A stretch of 64,000 nt of DNA from Xanthomonas sp. AM6 (GCF_025665335.1 NZ_CP106869.1:2878501-2942500); one strand, 5' to 3'; shown: positions 1 to 9,442, numbered from the stretch's first letter. Notes: a model not told the origin generated them from the letters alone. Program-made: numbers and translations.

Positions 1-53
1 TAGGCGCGGGTATATCCGAGCAGCCGACGGTAGATCGGCCAGACCGGTGCCAT
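1..53 (-). CDS. msbA: MsbA lipid A flippase, N-terminal fragment (partial)
   Basis: The minus strand opens an ATG at 53, eight bases after the exbD stop, and reads about 17 codons to the window edge. The start of the peptide (MAPVWPIYRRLLGYTR) resembles the N-terminus of MsbA-type ABC exporters, which flip lipid A across the inner membrane. Gene order exbB-exbD-msbA is usual in Xanthomonas. Only the first residues are visible, so the call rests on this short match and on context. Confidence 0.6.
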   Translation of the reverse strand, partial: MAPVWPIYRRLLGYTRA

Positions 54-61
54 CTTGCCGC

Positions 62-484
62 TCACTGCCTGACTTCCGGCGCGGTGGCGATGGCGATGCG
101 GCGGAAGCCGAGCTGGCCCAGCGCGTCCTGCGCGGTGACCACGGCCTGGTATGGGGTGCGCGCATCGGCGCGCAGCAGCACCGGCTGCTCGCGGTCGTCG
201 CCGGCGACCTGGGCGATGCTGCGCTTGACCGACTCCACGTCGGTGCGCAGCACTTCCTGGTCGTTGACGAAATAGTGCCCGTCGGCATTGACCAGCACGC
301 TCAGCGCGCGCGGCGGCGCCGGATTGTGCTGGTCGCTGGCGTTGGGCAGCTGCAGTTGCAAGGTGGAACGGGCGTCGAAGGTGGTGGTCACAACGAAGAA
401 GATGATCAGGACAAGGATGACGTCGATCAGGGGCACCAGGTCGATGTGCGGCTCGTCCTGGCCGCGGTCGTCGCGGATCCGCAC
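62..484 (-). CDS. exbD: ExbD/TolR-type biopolymer transport protein
   Basis: 140 residues with one N-terminal membrane helix (about residues 15-35, after an Asp-rich leader) and a periplasmic domain, the standard ExbD/TolR layout. The conserved membrane Asp of the family is visible in the LVPLIDVILVL stretch; in ExbD/TolR this residue carries protons to energise TonB or Tol partners. It begins four bases after exbB ends, so the two form one operon, and msbA follows eight bases downstream. The position in front of msbA suggests a dedicated envelope function rather than the TonB-linked exbBD copy, which is usually found next to tonB. That distinction is inference. Confidence 0.93.
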   Translation of the reverse strand: MRIRDDRGQDEPHIDLVPLIDVILVLIIFFVVTTTFDARSTLQLQLPNASDQHNPAPPRALSVLVNADGHYFVNDQEVLRTDVESVKRSIAQVAGDDREQPVLLRADARTPYQAVVTAQDALGQLGFRRIAIATAPEVRQ

Positions 485-488
485 CGGC

Positions 489-1166
489 TCAGCCCTTGGC
501 CGGCGCGGCGGCGCCAGGACGCGATGCCGGGCGCGCCGCGGTCGGCCCCGGCGCGCCGGGGCGGCCGTGGCCGTCGAGGACGTCGCTGAGCGCGGTGGCT
601 TCCTGCTCCATCTCGATGATGTAGCCGGCGATGCGGCCCTTGAAGTAGCGATGGAAGACCAGCGCCGGCACCGCGATGATCATGCCGGTGGCGGTGCACA
701 CCAGCGCCTTGCCGATGCCGCCGGCGAGCTGGTTCACGTCGCCGACGCCGTGGTCGAGGATGCCCAGGAACATCTGGATCATGCCGACCACGGTGCCGAG
801 CAGGCCGAGCAGCGGCCCGGCCGAGGCGACCGTGCCCAACGCGTTCAGGAACCGCTCCATGCGGTGCACGACGTGGCGGCCGGTGTCCTCGATCCGCTCG
901 CGGACGATCTCGCGCGGCCGGTTGCGCACGTCCAGCCCGGCGGCGAGCAGCGCGCCCAGCGGCGAGTTGTGCCGCAACGACTCGATGTGGGTCGGGTCGA
1001 GCTTGCCGCGCGTGGCCCAGTTGCGCACTTCCTGGCCCAGCCCCGGCGGCAGCACTTCGCTACGGCGCAGGCTCCAGAACCGCTCCAGGACGATCGCCAG
1101 CGCGACCACGCCCAACAGCAGCAACGGCACCATCGGCCAGCCACCGGCCTTGACCAGTTCCCACAC
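489..1166 (-). CDS. exbB: ExbB/TolQ/MotA-type proton channel
   Basis: 225 residues with three predicted membrane helices: one near the N-terminus (PMVPLLLLGVVALAIVLERFW) and two in the C-terminal half, where the family signature with small residues and Gly-Pro is seen (ASAGPLLGLLGTVVGM). It is the channel partner of the following exbD. I chose a GTG start at 1166 because a clear GGAGG lies about eight bases upstream and the protein then begins VWELVKAGGW, the typical family N-terminus; an upstream ATG at 1244 would lack this support. The start lies inside the 3' end of comEC, overlapping it by 107 bases. Confidence 0.92.
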   Translation of the reverse strand: MWELVKAGGWPMVPLLLLGVVALAIVLERFWSLRRSEVLPPGLGQEVRNWATRGKLDPTHIESLRHNSPLGALLAAGLDVRNRPREIVRERIEDTGRHVVHRMERFLNALGTVASAGPLLGLLGTVVGMIQMFLGILDHGVGDVNQLAGGIGKALVCTATGMIIAVPALVFHRYFKGRIAGYIIEMEQEATALSDVLDGHGRPGAPGPTAARPASRPGAAAPAKG

Positions 1167-3603
1167 GTCGCAACCCTCCGGCACGTTCGGCCGTTCGTTC
1201 ACTGGCCGATAGGATAGCAGCCGCCCGCGCCCGCTCCGCGGCATCCCACAGCCGCCCCCGCCAGGGCCGCCGCTCGCGCAGCTGCAGGCCCGCGCGTCCC
1301 AGCCACACGCGCAGCGCGCCGCCCTGCGGGGTGGCCGCGACCTCGGTCCCGGCCGCCTGCCAGCGCGCCACCACCGCCGGCCGCGGATGGCCGAAGCGAT
1401 TGCCGTAGCCAGCCGAGACCAGCGCCAGCCGCGCGCCGGTGGCGGCGACGAAGGCCGGCTGCGAGGAATGCGCGCTGCCGTGATGCGGCGCCAGCACCAC
1501 CTCGGCGCGCAGGTCCTGCGGCGCCTGGCGCAGCAGGCGGCTCTCCACGACCTCGCCGATGTCGCCGGTCAGCAGCATCGCGCCATGCGCGCTTTCCACC
1601 CGCAACACGCAGCTCGACTCGTTGGCCAGGTAGGGAAACCCGGGCGTGGGATGCAGGAACCGGAAGCGCACCCCGTCCCATTCCCAGGCCGTCCCGGCCA
1701 GGCATGGCCGGTCCACCCGCACCGGCGCGCCGGCCGGCGCCTCGGCCAGGCCGACCGGCAACGCCGCGCGGACCGCGTCGAAGCCGCCGGCATGGTCGTT
1801 GTCGCCATGGCTGATCACCGCCCGGTCCAGCCGCGCCACGCCCAGCGCGTGCAGCGCCGGCACCACCGCGCGCTCGCCGGCGTCGTAGCCGTCCTGGATC
1901 GCCGGGCCGGCGTCGTACAGCAACTGGTGCCGCGCGGTGCGCACCAGCACCGACAGGCCCTGGCCGACGTCGATCATCACCAGTTCCACCTCGCCCGCCG
2001 CCGGCCGCTCCAGCGGCGGCCAGAACAGCGGCAGCCACAGCAGGGCCGCCAGCGGCTTGCCCGGGACCGCGCGCGGCAGCAACAGCCAGAACGCGCCCAG
2101 CAGCGCCAGCGGCAACGCCCAGTCGCGCGCCTCCGGCAGCCACCACAGCGCGAAGCGGCTTTCGCCCAGCGCGCTGAACCACGGCCAGGACAGGTCGAAG
2201 CACCACGCCGCCGCGCGCCAGGCCCAACGCCCGGCACCGGCGTGCAGCGCTTCCAGCGCGGTGCCGAGCAGCGCCAGCGGCACCACCACCAGGCTCCACC
2301 ACGGGATCGCCAGCAGGTTGGCGAACGGCCCGGCCGCCGAGGCCTGGCCGAACAGCATGGTGCTCAGCGGCAGCAGCCCCAGCGTGGCCACGCCCTGCGC
2401 CGACAGGAATTCGCGCAGCTTCCCGCGCCAGCCGCCGCCCGCGACCGGCATGCACCAGGCCAGCCAGGCCACGCCGAGGAAGCTCAGCCAGAAGCCGGCC
2501 GACAACACCGCCAGCGAATCGAAGGCGAGCATGACGATCGCCGCCAGCGCCAGCGCATCGGCCACTCGCACCGGGCGCCGCCACAGCCGCGCGGCCACCA
2601 CCACCGCGATCATCAGTGCGGTGCGCACGGTCGGCAGTGCCATGCCCGACAGCAAGGTGTAGCCGCCGGCACCGAGCACCGCCAGCAATGCCGCGGCCTG
2701 GCGCCGCGGCCAGTGCCGGCCCAGGGGCGGCCACAGCCGCCACAGGCCGCCGCCGAGCAGCGCGAACGCGCCGGCGACCAGGCCGACATGGAAACCGGAA
2801 ATGGCGATCAGGTGGGTCAGCCCGGCGGCGCGCAGGATGCGCCAGTCGCGGTCGTCCAGCATGCGCGTGTCGCCGAGCGCCAGCGCCTGCACGTAGCGCG
2901 CCGACGCGCGCGGCACCGCGGCCGCGATCCGTGCCGACATGCGTTCGCGCCAGGCATCGATGCCGCGCCCGGGCGCCAGTTCGGTCGCGGCGCGCGGCGC
3001 GACGACGTAGCCGCTGGCGCCGATCCGCTGCGCCAGTGCATACGCTTCGGCATCGAAACCGCCGGGATTGCTGAGCCCGCGCGGCGCGCGCAGGCGCACG
3101 CTCAGCCGCCAGCGCGCGCCGGCATGCAGCGCGGTGCGCGGGCCGGGGACATGCGCGCCGAAGTCGTCGTACCAGGCCAGTTGCAGCAGGCGCCCGCGCA
3201 GCGGCGCCGGTTGGGCGGCATCGGCGTCCACCCGGAACAGGAACCACGTGCGCCGGACCTCGGCCTGCGGCAGTTCCACCACCTGCCCGCTCAGCGTGGC
3301 CACGCGCTTCTCCCAGGCGGCGGGCAGTTGCCGCGCCAACACCATGCCGGCGACCAGCCCCAGCCAGCCGCAGCCCAAGGCGAACGCGCCCAGCCAGCGC
3401 CAGCGCGGCAGGCCGCCCCACACTGCGCCGCCGCCGAGCAGCAGCGCCAGCGACAGCGGCCAGGGTGCCAGCCGCGGCAGCCACAATGCCGCCAGCACGC
3501 CGGCGGCCAGGCTGGCGGCGACGGCGATGCCGAACGGCGCGACCGCGATGCCGCGCGAAGCCGGCATGGGGACCTGGCCGCTGGCAGATGTGGGACAGTG
3601 CAT
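1060..3603 (-). CDS. comEC: ComEC/Rec2 DNA-uptake channel protein
   Basis: 847 residues. The N-terminal third contains hydrophobic helices followed by the DUF4131 region, the middle is the polytopic competence domain (TRMLDDRDWRILRAAGLTHLIAISGFHVGL core, split here across several helices), and the C-terminal part is a metallo-beta-lactamase-like domain with SHGDNDHAGG, LTGDIGE and APHHGSAHSS metal motifs. ComEC carries single-stranded DNA across the inner membrane during transformation. Start chosen at the ATG at 3603, preceded by AGGAG about ten bases away; the open frame continues upstream to 4056 but without homology. The last 35 or so codons overlap exbB and look poorly conserved in character. 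Confidence 0.9.
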   Translation of the reverse strand: MHCPTSASGQVPMPASRGIAVAPFGIAVAASLAAGVLAALWLPRLAPWPLSLALLLGGGAVWGGLPRWRWLGAFALGCGWLGLVAGMVLARQLPAAWEKRVATLSGQVVELPQAEVRRTWFLFRVDADAAQPAPLRGRLLQLAWYDDFGAHVPGPRTALHAGARWRLSVRLRAPRGLSNPGGFDAEAYALAQRIGASGYVVAPRAATELAPGRGIDAWRERMSARIAAAVPRASARYVQALALGDTRMLDDRDWRILRAAGLTHLIAISGFHVGLVAGAFALLGGGLWRLWPPLGRHWPRRQAAALLAVLGAGGYTLLSGMALPTVRTALMIAVVVAARLWRRPVRVADALALAAIVMLAFDSLAVLSAGFWLSFLGVAWLAWCMPVAGGGWRGKLREFLSAQGVATLGLLPLSTMLFGQASAAGPFANLLAIPWWSLVVVPLALLGTALEALHAGAGRWAWRAAAWCFDLSWPWFSALGESRFALWWLPEARDWALPLALLGAFWLLLPRAVPGKPLAALLWLPLFWPPLERPAAGEVELVMIDVGQGLSVLVRTARHQLLYDAGPAIQDGYDAGERAVVPALHALGVARLDRAVISHGDNDHAGGFDAVRAALPVGLAEAPAGAPVRVDRPCLAGTAWEWDGVRFRFLHPTPGFPYLANESSCVLRVESAHGAMLLTGDIGEVVESRLLRQAPQDLRAEVVLAPHHGSAHSSQPAFVAATGARLALVSAGYGNRFGHPRPAVVARWQAAGTEVAATPQGGALRVWLGRAGLQLRERRPWRGRLWDAAERARAAAILSASERTAERAGGLRRVGTGQGRWLADGAVAAVGRGRAGDRPGAVLEPAP

Positions 3604-4037
3604 GCGATCGCCGCTCCTTGGCATGGGACGGTGCAGTGCACGGATGACGGCAGCCGCGACAGACGGCGACGACCACAGCGGGACTGCATCGACAGGCTCG
3701 CGCACCGCCCTGACGCGCGCCATCGGCCAAGCCCTGGACGCCGCGTAGGAATTCGCCTCGAACGTGGCCGGGTACGCATCCAGCGCGGCATCGTCGCGAT
3801 GCGGCAGCCCTGCCACATCGCGCCGGGCGCGGCCGGATCGCGCGAACCCGTGCAGCAGCGGCCACGGCGCCGGCCGCGTCAAGAAACCCAGGCGCTGGTG
3901 GAGAAAGAGGCGGTAGCCGGGCTCGAGCCGCGTATCGAGATCGCGGCCCTGGGCATTGCAACGTCGCTCCAGCCGCTTTCTCCGCATGTTCATCGGCATA
4001 CCGCTAGCGTGGCGGTTTGCTTGAGAGGAATCCGCAC
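3604..4037. other. Intergenic region between divergent comEC and the PRISE reductase gene
   Basis: 434 bases without a recognisable gene. All frames are fairly open because of the high GC content, but none gives a product with family features, and the upstream in-frame extension of comEC (to 4056) looks random. The region must hold both divergent promoters; I could not pick convincing -35/-10 pairs. Confidence 0.5.
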
Positions 4038-5102
4038 ATGCGCAAGGGCATCGCACTGGTGGTCGGGGTCACCGGCATCTCCGGCTACAACCTGGCCAGG
4101 GTGCTGGTCGCGGACGGCTGGACCGTCTATGGACTGGCGCGCCGTCCGGTCGCGCAGGAAGGCGTGATTCCGGTGGCGGCCGACCTGCTGGACCGCGAGG
4201 CGACCGTCGCCGCATTGCGCGGGCTTCCGATCACCCACGTGTTCTTCTGCACCTGGACCCGGCGCGACACCGAGCGGGAGAACGTCGCCGCCAACGGCGC
4301 GATGCTGCGCCACCTGTGCGAAGGCCTGGACGGCGCCACGCTGCAGCACATGGCGCTGGTCACCGGCACCAAGCACTACCTGGGCTCGTTCGAGCACTAC
4401 GGCAGCGGCAAGGCGGAGACGCCGTTCCGCGAGAGCGAGCCGCGCCAGCCGGGCGAGAATTTCTACTACACGCTGGAAGACCTGCTGTTCGACGCCGCCG
4501 CGCGCCATGGTTTCGGCTGGAGCGTGCACCGCTCGCACACCATGATCGGCCAGGCCAACGGCAGCAACGCGATGAACATGGGCGTGACCCTGGCGGTGTA
4601 CGCGACGCTGTGCAAGCACAGCGGGCAGCCGTTCATGTTCCCCGGCTCGCGCGCGCAATGGGACAGCCTCACCGACCTCACCGACGCCGGCCTGCTCGGC
4701 CGCCAGCTGGCCTGGGCCGCGACCAGCCCGGCCGCGCGCGACCAGGCGTTCAACACGGTCAACGGCGACGTGTTCCGCTGGCGCTGGATGTGGGGCGAGA
4801 TCGCCGCGTTCTTCGGCCTGGAGGCGGCGCCGTATCCCGAGGCGCCGATGCCGCTGGAGCCGCGCCTGAAGCACACCGCGCCGGCGCAATGGCGCGACAT
4901 CGCCGCCCGCCACGCGCTGGTGCAGGCGGACGTGGACCAGCTGGCGTCGTGGTGGCATACCGATGCCGACCTCGGCCGCGAGATCGAGTGCGTCAACGAC
5001 ATGACCAAGAGCCGCGATCTCGGCTTCCTCGACCACTACGACAGCCGCGCCTCGTTCCTGGAACTGTTCACGCGGCTGCGCGCGCAGCGGCTGATTCCCT
5101 GA
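4038..5102 (+). CDS. PRISE-family SDR enone reductase (progesterone 5-beta-reductase / iridoid synthase-like)
   Basis: 354 residues. The N-terminus carries a Rossmann NAD(P)-binding motif (GVTGISGYNLA). The PRISE-specific motifs are present: TGTKHYLG with the active-site Lys, and NFYYTLEDLLFD with the catalytic Tyr, followed by WSVHRSHTMIG. In plants this family reduces the C=C bond of 1,4-enones; bacterial members are annotated as SDR oxidoreductases and reduce small enones in vitro. The natural substrate here is unknown. Start at 4038 is supported by AGAGGA nine bases upstream; an earlier in-frame start at 4017 has no ribosome site. It stands alone, divergent from comEC and followed by a REP-rich gap. 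Confidence 0.85.
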   Translation: MRKGIALVVGVTGISGYNLARVLVADGWTVYGLARRPVAQEGVIPVAADLLDREATVAALRGLPITHVFFCTWTRRDTERENVAANGAMLRHLCEGLDGATLQHMALVTGTKHYLGSFEHYGSGKAETPFRESEPRQPGENFYYTLEDLLFDAAARHGFGWSVHRSHTMIGQANGSNAMNMGVTLAVYATLCKHSGQPFMFPGSRAQWDSLTDLTDAGLLGRQLAWAATSPAARDQAFNTVNGDVFRWRWMWGEIAAFFGLEAAPYPEAPMPLEPRLKHTAPAQWRDIAARHALVQADVDQLASWWHTDADLGREIECVNDMTKSRDLGFLDHYDSRASFLELFTRLRAQRLIP

Positions 5103-5273
5103 GGAGCGCGGCCTCGGCGGACCGAATCGGCACAGCCGGGAAACTGTCGGTACGGGATTGTCGAATGGGCAGGCTTTGAGCGGCCTTCATCCGATGTCGC
5201 TCTCCCCATTGCGGAACAGCCTCGGCCCATCGCCCCGACCAGTTCCGCCGCCGGAAGAACCCCGGCTTCGCTC

Positions 5274-5296
5274 GTCGCGGCTGAAGCCGCTCCCAC
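5274..5296 (-). repeat. GTAG-type REP copy
   Basis: Reverse-orientation copy of the unit GTRGGAGCGGCTTCAGCCGC, with an internal 16-base near-perfect palindrome. The first four bases read GTGG rather than GTAG. Confidence 0.75.
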
Positions 5297-5344
5297 AAGG
5301 GCACGCGGCCCGTGAGGAGCACGCGGCCGACACGCGGGGGCACT

Positions 5345-5367
5345 GTAGGAGCGGCTTCAGCCGCGAC
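5345..5367 (+). repeat. GTAG-type REP copy
   Basis: Forward copy starting with GTAG and the core GAGCGGCTTCAGCCGCGAC. It faces the reverse copy at 5274-5296 and the one at 5517-5539. Confidence 0.8.
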
Positions 5368-5516
5368 CGATCGCCGAAACGAGCGTGGTGCCGGACTGCA
5401 CTCGTTGCAGCTCGAGCCGCTCCACAAGGAGCTCGCGGCCCACGTGTCGCGTGCGCTGCGGCCAGGTGTTCAGCGCTGACCGATTGCCGGAGCCGGTGCA
5501 TCCCCCGGCTTCGCTC

Positions 5517-5539
5517 GTCGCGGCTGAAGCCGCTCCTAC
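5517..5539 (-). repeat. GTAG-type REP copy
   Basis: Reverse copy ending in CTAC (GTAG on the minus strand), flanked by CGCTCGTCG as at 5265-5280. The flank is therefore part of the repeated unit. Confidence 0.8.
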
Positions 5540-5627
5540 AAGGGCTTGCGGCCGACGGCTGGGTGCACCGTGGGAGGAACGTCAATCCCGACTGTGTCCG
5601 AAGCCGGATGGCTGGATAGCTCCCTTC

Positions 5628-5650
5628 GTCGCGACTGAAGTCGCTCCCAC
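5628..5650 (-). repeat. GTAG-type REP copy, ACT/AGT variant
   Basis: Reverse copy with the stem variant GCGACTGAAGTCGC. The stem bases have co-varied relative to the GGCTGAAGCC copies, so the hairpin is preserved. Confidence 0.7.
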
Positions 5651-5775
5651 GGTGGCTTGCGGCCTGCGCGCTGGGCGCACTGCAGGAGCCGAACCGCCAT
5701 GCTCCCGGGATGCATTGATCGTGACCGACCGGTCGCGGCCATAGCGACGCGCGTTCCGAGTCGGCACACGCCCTG

Positions 5776-6510
5776 CTACACGTCGGCAGGCGCCAGTTCG
5801 CGCAGCTTGCCCTGGTGCAGTTCCAGCACGCGGTCGAGCTTGCGCGCCAGGCTGCGGTCGTGGGTGACCAACGCCAGGCTGGTGCCGTGCGCGCGGTTGA
5901 GCTCGAGCATCAGCGCGAACACGTTGGCCGCGGTCTTGTCGTCGAGGTTGCCGGTCGGCTCGTCGCCGAGCACGCAGGCCGGGCGGTTGACCAGCGCGCG
6001 CGCCACCGCCGCGCGCTGGCGCTCGCCGCCGGACAGCTCGCCCGGCTTGTGCTCCAGGCGATGGCCCAGGCCCACCGATTCGAGCAAGGCGCGCGCGCGC
6101 GCGGCCGCGTCCTTGACCTCGGCGCCGCCGAGCAGCACCGGCATCATCACGTTCTCCAGCGCGGTGAATTCCGGCAGCAGGTGATGGAACTGGTAGACGA
6201 AGCCGAGCGAGCGGTTGCGCAGCTGGCCGCGCGCCGCGTCCGACAGCGCCGACATGCGCTGCCCGGCCACGTACACCTCGCCTTCGGTGGGCACGTCGAG
6301 GCCGCCGAGCAGGTGCAGCAGCGTGCTCTTGCCGGCGCCGGACGCGCCGACGATGGCCACGGTCTCGCCCGGCGCCACGCTCAGGTCCAGCCCGTCGAAC
6401 ACCGGCGTGCGCATCTTGCCCTCGGCATAGGTCTTGCCCAGCCCCTCGGCGCGGATCGCCGCCTCCGCCTGCTGTGGCTTTTGCATTCCCGACTCCCGGC
6501 CCTCATTCAT
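5776..6510 (-). CDS. lolD: LolD lipoprotein-releasing ATPase
   Basis: 244 residues forming a single ABC ATPase domain: Walker [10 protein letters not shown] (about residues 55-63), signature [15 protein letters not shown], Walker [13 protein letters not shown] with the GNLD form typical of LolD/MacB-type ATPases, and a switch His in LVTHD. It powers extraction of lipoproteins from the inner membrane for transfer to LolA. The gene overlaps the end of the permease gene by eight bases, so the two are translationally coupled. An internal Met at residue 9 is an alternative start. Confidence 0.94.
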   Translation of the reverse strand: MNEGRESGMQKPQQAEAAIRAEGLGKTYAEGKMRTPVFDGLDLSVAPGETVAIVGASGAGKSTLLHLLGGLDVPTEGEVYVAGQRMSALSDAARGQLRNRSLGFVYQFHHLLPEFTALENVMMPVLLGGAEVKDAAARARALLESVGLGHRLEHKPGELSGGERQRAAVARALVNRPACVLGDEPTGNLDDKTAANVFALMLELNRAHGTSLALVTHDRSLARKLDRVLELHQGKLRELAPADV

Positions 6511-7747
6511 AGCGCAGCGCCTCCGCCGGCTGCGTGCGCGCCGCGCGCCAGGCCGGATACAGCGTGGCCAGGAAGCTCATCAGCAGCGCGACGATGGTGA
6601 TCACCACCACGTCGTGCGGCTGCATGTCGGTCGGCAGGCCGGTGATGTAGTACACATCCTCCGGCAGCAGCTTGATGTTGAACAGCGCCTCGATGCCGGC
6701 CAGGATCCGCTCCAGGTTCAGGGTCAGCACGATGCCGCCGATCACCCCGGCCACGGTGCCGATCACGCCGATCAGCGTGCCCTGCACCATGAACACCTGC
6801 ATCACCCCGCCCGGGCTCAGCCCCAGCGTGCGCAGGATGGCGATGTCGGCCTGCTTGTCGGTGACCAGCATCACCTGCGAGGACACCAGGTTGAACGCGC
6901 CCATCGCGATGATCAGCGACAGCAGGATGCCCATCACCGTCTTTTCCATCTTCAGCGACTGGTACAGGTTGGCGTTCTCGCGGGTCCAGTCGCTGACCAT
7001 GTACGGGCCGTGCAGGTTCAGCGCCAGGTCGCGGGCCACGTCCCAGGCCAGGTCCATGTTGTGCAGTTTCAGGCGCACGCCGGTGACGCCGTCGCCGAGG
7101 CGCAGCACGCGCTGCAGGTCCGGCATGCTGGTCACCGCCAGGCCGCGGTCGATCTCGTTGTAGCCGGCCTCGAAGATGCCGCTGACGGTGAAGCGCTTGT
7201 AGCGCGGCACCATGCCCATCGGGCTGGCCTGCGGTTCGCCGAGCATCACCACCACCTTGTCGCCCACGCCCACGCCCAGCCACAGCGCCAGTTCCTGGCC
7301 GAGCAGGATGTTGTAGGAGCCGGGCGTGAGGCTGTCGATCGAGCCCTGCTTCATCTTCTGCGCCAGCACCGAGACCTTGGCCTCTTCGCTGGGCAGGATG
7401 CCGCGCACGATCGCCGGCTGGTTGCGCTGCCCGGTGAGCAGCGCTTCTTCTTCCACGTACGGCGCGGCGCCGGCCACGCGCGGGTCGCGCGTGGCCACGT
7501 CCACCGCGTGTTGCCAGTCCTGCATCGGCGCGCCCTGCGCGCTGACCGTGGCGTGCGCGGCCATCTGCAGCAGGCGGTCGCGGATCTCCTTCTGGAAACC
7601 GCTCATCACCGCCAGCGTGGTGATCAGCACGGTCACGCCCAGGGCGATGCCGAGGATCGAGGCCATCGAGATGAAGGAGATGAAGTTGTTGCGGCGCTTG
7701 GCGCGCAGATAGCGCAGGCCGATGGCCACGGATAAGGGTTTGAACAT
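6503..7747 (-). CDS. lolC: LolC/LolE-type lipoprotein-releasing permease
   Basis: 414 residues with the classic layout: one N-terminal helix (about residues 25-45), a large periplasmic domain, then three C-terminal helices. [14 protein letters not shown] and the C-terminal [18 protein letters not shown] are family signatures. Only one LolC/E gene is visible here, next to lolD, so it may form a homodimer like the hybrid LolF permeases. That is inference, as a second copy could lie elsewhere. It begins 23 bases after ygfX and probably belongs to the same minus-strand transcript. Confidence 0.92.
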   Translation of the reverse strand: MFKPLSVAIGLRYLRAKRRNNFISFISMASILGIALGVTVLITTLAVMSGFQKEIRDRLLQMAAHATVSAQGAPMQDWQHAVDVATRDPRVAGAAPYVEEEALLTGQRNQPAIVRGILPSEEAKVSVLAQKMKQGSIDSLTPGSYNILLGQELALWLGVGVGDKVVVMLGEPQASPMGMVPRYKRFTVSGIFEAGYNEIDRGLAVTSMPDLQRVLRLGDGVTGVRLKLHNMDLAWDVARDLALNLHGPYMVSDWTRENANLYQSLKMEKTVMGILLSLIIAMGAFNLVSSQVMLVTDKQADIAILRTLGLSPGGVMQVFMVQGTLIGVIGTVAGVIGGIVLTLNLERILAGIEALFNIKLLPEDVYYITGLPTDMQPHDVVVITIVALLMSFLATLYPAWRAARTQPAEALRYE

Positions 7748-7770
7748 GCGCAGCCACCGTCCAGGGAGCG

Positions 7771-8226
7771 CTATGGTGCCATCTGCGGCGGCGCAGACGA
7801 AGCGGCACGGGCCTGCGCGGCCAGACGCAGTTCACGTCGCGCCGCCGCCGGCAGCGTATCCGGCCACCAGGCCAGGCGCCCCACCCTGCCGCGCGCGTCG
7901 CGCCAGCGCACGAAGGCCAGCGGCCCGCGCCAGTCCACCTGCAGCGCCGCCACCGGCTGGCCATCGACGCTCGCCGCGGCGCTGCCCTGCGGCGGGATCA
8001 GCAGCGCGCGCGGCGGCCGGCGGGCTTCGCGGCGCAACAACAGCACCGCGTACAGCGCGGCCAGCGCCGCGGCCGGCCAGGCCCAGGGCCGCGGCATGTC
8101 CGAGCCCAGGATCGACAGCGGCGCCAGCACGCTCAGCAGCGCAAGCGCCGCCAGCAGCCAGCGCGAGGGGCGCCACTCAAGCCGGCATGGCGCGGATGGC
8201 GGCGATGAGGTCGGCGGCGTGTGCAT
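7771..8226 (-). CDS. ygfX: YgfX/CptA-family small membrane protein
   Basis: 151 residues. The N-terminal half contains two hydrophobic helices (about residues 24-41 and 50-65) after a [10 protein letters not shown] stretch typical of the YgfX family; the C-terminal half is soluble and rich in Trp and Arg. In E. coli ygfX is paired with sdhE (ygfY), as here; it was once described as a toxin (CptA) and its physiological role is unsettled. The ATG at 8226 lies 50 bases inside sdhE; I found no better in-frame start downstream. Confidence 0.8.
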   Translation of the reverse strand: MHTPPTSSPPSAPCRLEWRPSRWLLAALALLSVLAPLSILGSDMPRPWAWPAAALAALYAVLLLRREARRPPRALLIPPQGSAAASVDGQPVAALQVDWRGPLAFVRWRDARGRVGRLAWWPDTLPAAARRELRLAAQARAASSAPPQMAP

Positions 8227-8431
8227 CGGGACAAGCCTCGTAGCCCATGAACCAGCGCCACAACTTATCGTCCTCGCAATCGAGCAGGTATAGGAAAACC
8301 CCGCGCTCGGCCTCGGGGGCCTGCGCCCAGCGCCGGTCCAGGTAGCGCCCGAACAGCTGGTCCAGCTCGCGCATGCCGCGCCGGCAACGCCAGCGCAGCT
8401 TCTTCAGTTCGGTGGCTTCGTCCATCGGCAT
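8177..8431 (-). CDS. sdhE: SdhE FAD assembly factor (CptB/YgfY)
   Basis: 84 residues with the RGMRELD motif (RGxxE) at about residues 18-24, the conserved surface through which SdhE/SDHAF2 promotes covalent flavin attachment to SdhA. The length fits the family (about 80-95). It follows sdhB by about 125 bases on the same strand and overlaps ygfX, an arrangement seen in many gammaproteobacteria. Two ATGs (8431 and 8425) are possible; GAGGT sits close to the first and at a better distance from the second. Confidence 0.92.
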   Translation of the reverse strand: MPMDEATELKKLRWRCRRGMRELDQLFGRYLDRRWAQAPEAERGVFLYLLDCEDDKLWRWFMGYEACPDAHAADLIAAIRAMPA

Positions 8432-8556
8432 CGCACCTCGGTCTGGTGGACGGAACGCCGCGTTCGGCGACCGTCGAAAACGCGCGCGGCACCGAACCCG
8501 AAAGCCGGTGCCGCGCAGTCGGACGGGCCTGCCGTCCGTGGTGGAACGCTAGCCGG

Positions 8557-9339
8557 TCAGGCGCGGCGCGCCATCATCAGCTTCTTGATCTCGGCGATCG
8601 CCAGCGCCGGGTTCAGCCCCTTCGGGCAGGTCCGCGCGCAGTTCATGATGGTGTGGCAGCGGTACAGCTTGAACGGGTCTTCCAGGTCGTCCAGGCGCGC
8701 ACCGGTGTCTTCGTCGCGCGAGTCGATGATCCAGCGGTAGGCCTGCAGCAGGATCGCCGGGCCCAGGTAGCGTTCGCCGTTCCACCAGTAGCTCGGGCAG
8801 CTGGTCGAGCAGCACGCGCACAGGATGCACTCGTACAGGCCGTCGAGCTTCTTGCGGTCCTCCGGCGACTGCAGCCGCTCGCGGTCCGGCGGCGGCGGGG
8901 TCTGGGTGCGGATCCACGGCTTGATCGAGGCGTACTGCGCGTAGAAGTGGGTCAGGTCCGGCACCAGATCCTTGATCACGCTCATGTGCGGCAGCGGATA
9001 GATCGGCACCTCGGCCTTGCCGCAGTCGGCGATCGCCTTGGTGCAGGCCAGCGTGTTGGTGCCGTCGATGTTCATCGCGCACGAACCGCAGATGCCTTCG
9101 CGGCAGGACCGGCGGAAGGTCAGGGTCGGATCGATCTCGTTCTTGATCTTGATCAGCGCGTCCAGGACCATCGGGCCGCACGCATCCAGGTCGATCTCGT
9201 AGGTATCGGTCCGCGGATTGCTGTCGTCGTCCGGATTCCAGCGGTAGACCTTGAAGGTGCGTGCATTCTTCGCGCCTTTGGCGGGAAAGTGCTTGCCCTT
9301 GCCGATCTTGGAATTCTTGGGGAGGGTGAACTCTGCCAT
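8557..9339 (-). CDS. sdhB: Succinate dehydrogenase iron-sulfur subunit
   Basis: 260 residues. The N-terminal ferredoxin domain has the [2Fe-2S] ligands in [12 protein letters not shown]; the C-terminal domain carries [12 protein letters not shown] and [17 protein letters not shown] for the [4Fe-4S] and [3Fe-4S] centres. It passes electrons from SdhA flavin to the quinone site. Start set at the ATG at 9339 (MAEFTLPKN); the open frame upstream is only the heptamer repeat. It is separated from sdhA by 103 bases filled by that repeat. Confidence 0.96.
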   Translation of the reverse strand: MAEFTLPKNSKIGKGKHFPAKGAKNARTFKVYRWNPDDDSNPRTDTYEIDLDACGPMVLDALIKIKNEIDPTLTFRRSCREGICGSCAMNIDGTNTLACTKAIADCGKAEVPIYPLPHMSVIKDLVPDLTHFYAQYASIKPWIRTQTPPPPDRERLQSPEDRKKLDGLYECILCACCSTSCPSYWWNGERYLGPAILLQAYRWIIDSRDEDTGARLDDLEDPFKLYRCHTIMNCARTCPKGLNPALAIAEIKKLMMARRA

Positions 9340-9351
9340 GGCTTTTAAAAT

Positions 9352-9436
9352 CCGGGATTGGGGATTAGGGATTGGGAGGCGTTGAGAGCAGGAAACGAAG
9401 TGCTTCGAATCCCGAATCACCAATCCCCAATCCCGG
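9352..9436. repeat. Inverted pair of GGGATT-type heptamer repeats between sdhA and sdhB
   Basis: The left arm (9352-9377) runs GGGATTGGGGATTAGGGATTGGG and the right arm (about 9405-9436) is its imperfect reverse complement, separated by about 27 bases. The transcript could fold into a long hairpin between the two cistrons. The same design occurs at 20702-20928, 41006-41139 and, in a GGGACGC version, at 45372-45472. Confidence 0.8.
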
Positions 9437-9442
9437 CTTTGG

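Larger units (their letters stand above)
5103..5775. other. Gene-free gap with dispersed GTAG-type REP elements
   Basis: 673 bases between convergent genes, with no supported coding frame. The gap holds at least four recognisable copies of the palindromic GTAG-REP (core GAGCGGCTTCAGCCGC), in both orientations, plus decayed relatives such as the stretch around 5565-5595. Individual copies are listed separately. Confidence 0.75.

Noticed and set aside
1199-3961. Long alternative frames on both strands over comEC
   Set aside because: Ala/Arg/Gly-rich shadow frames typical of high-GC coding sequence, overlapping a clearly conserved gene.
3604-4056. N-terminal extension of comEC in the same open frame
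   Set aside because: The upstream codons have random-looking composition without helices and are preceded by no ribosome site; the ATG at 3603 has AGGAG.
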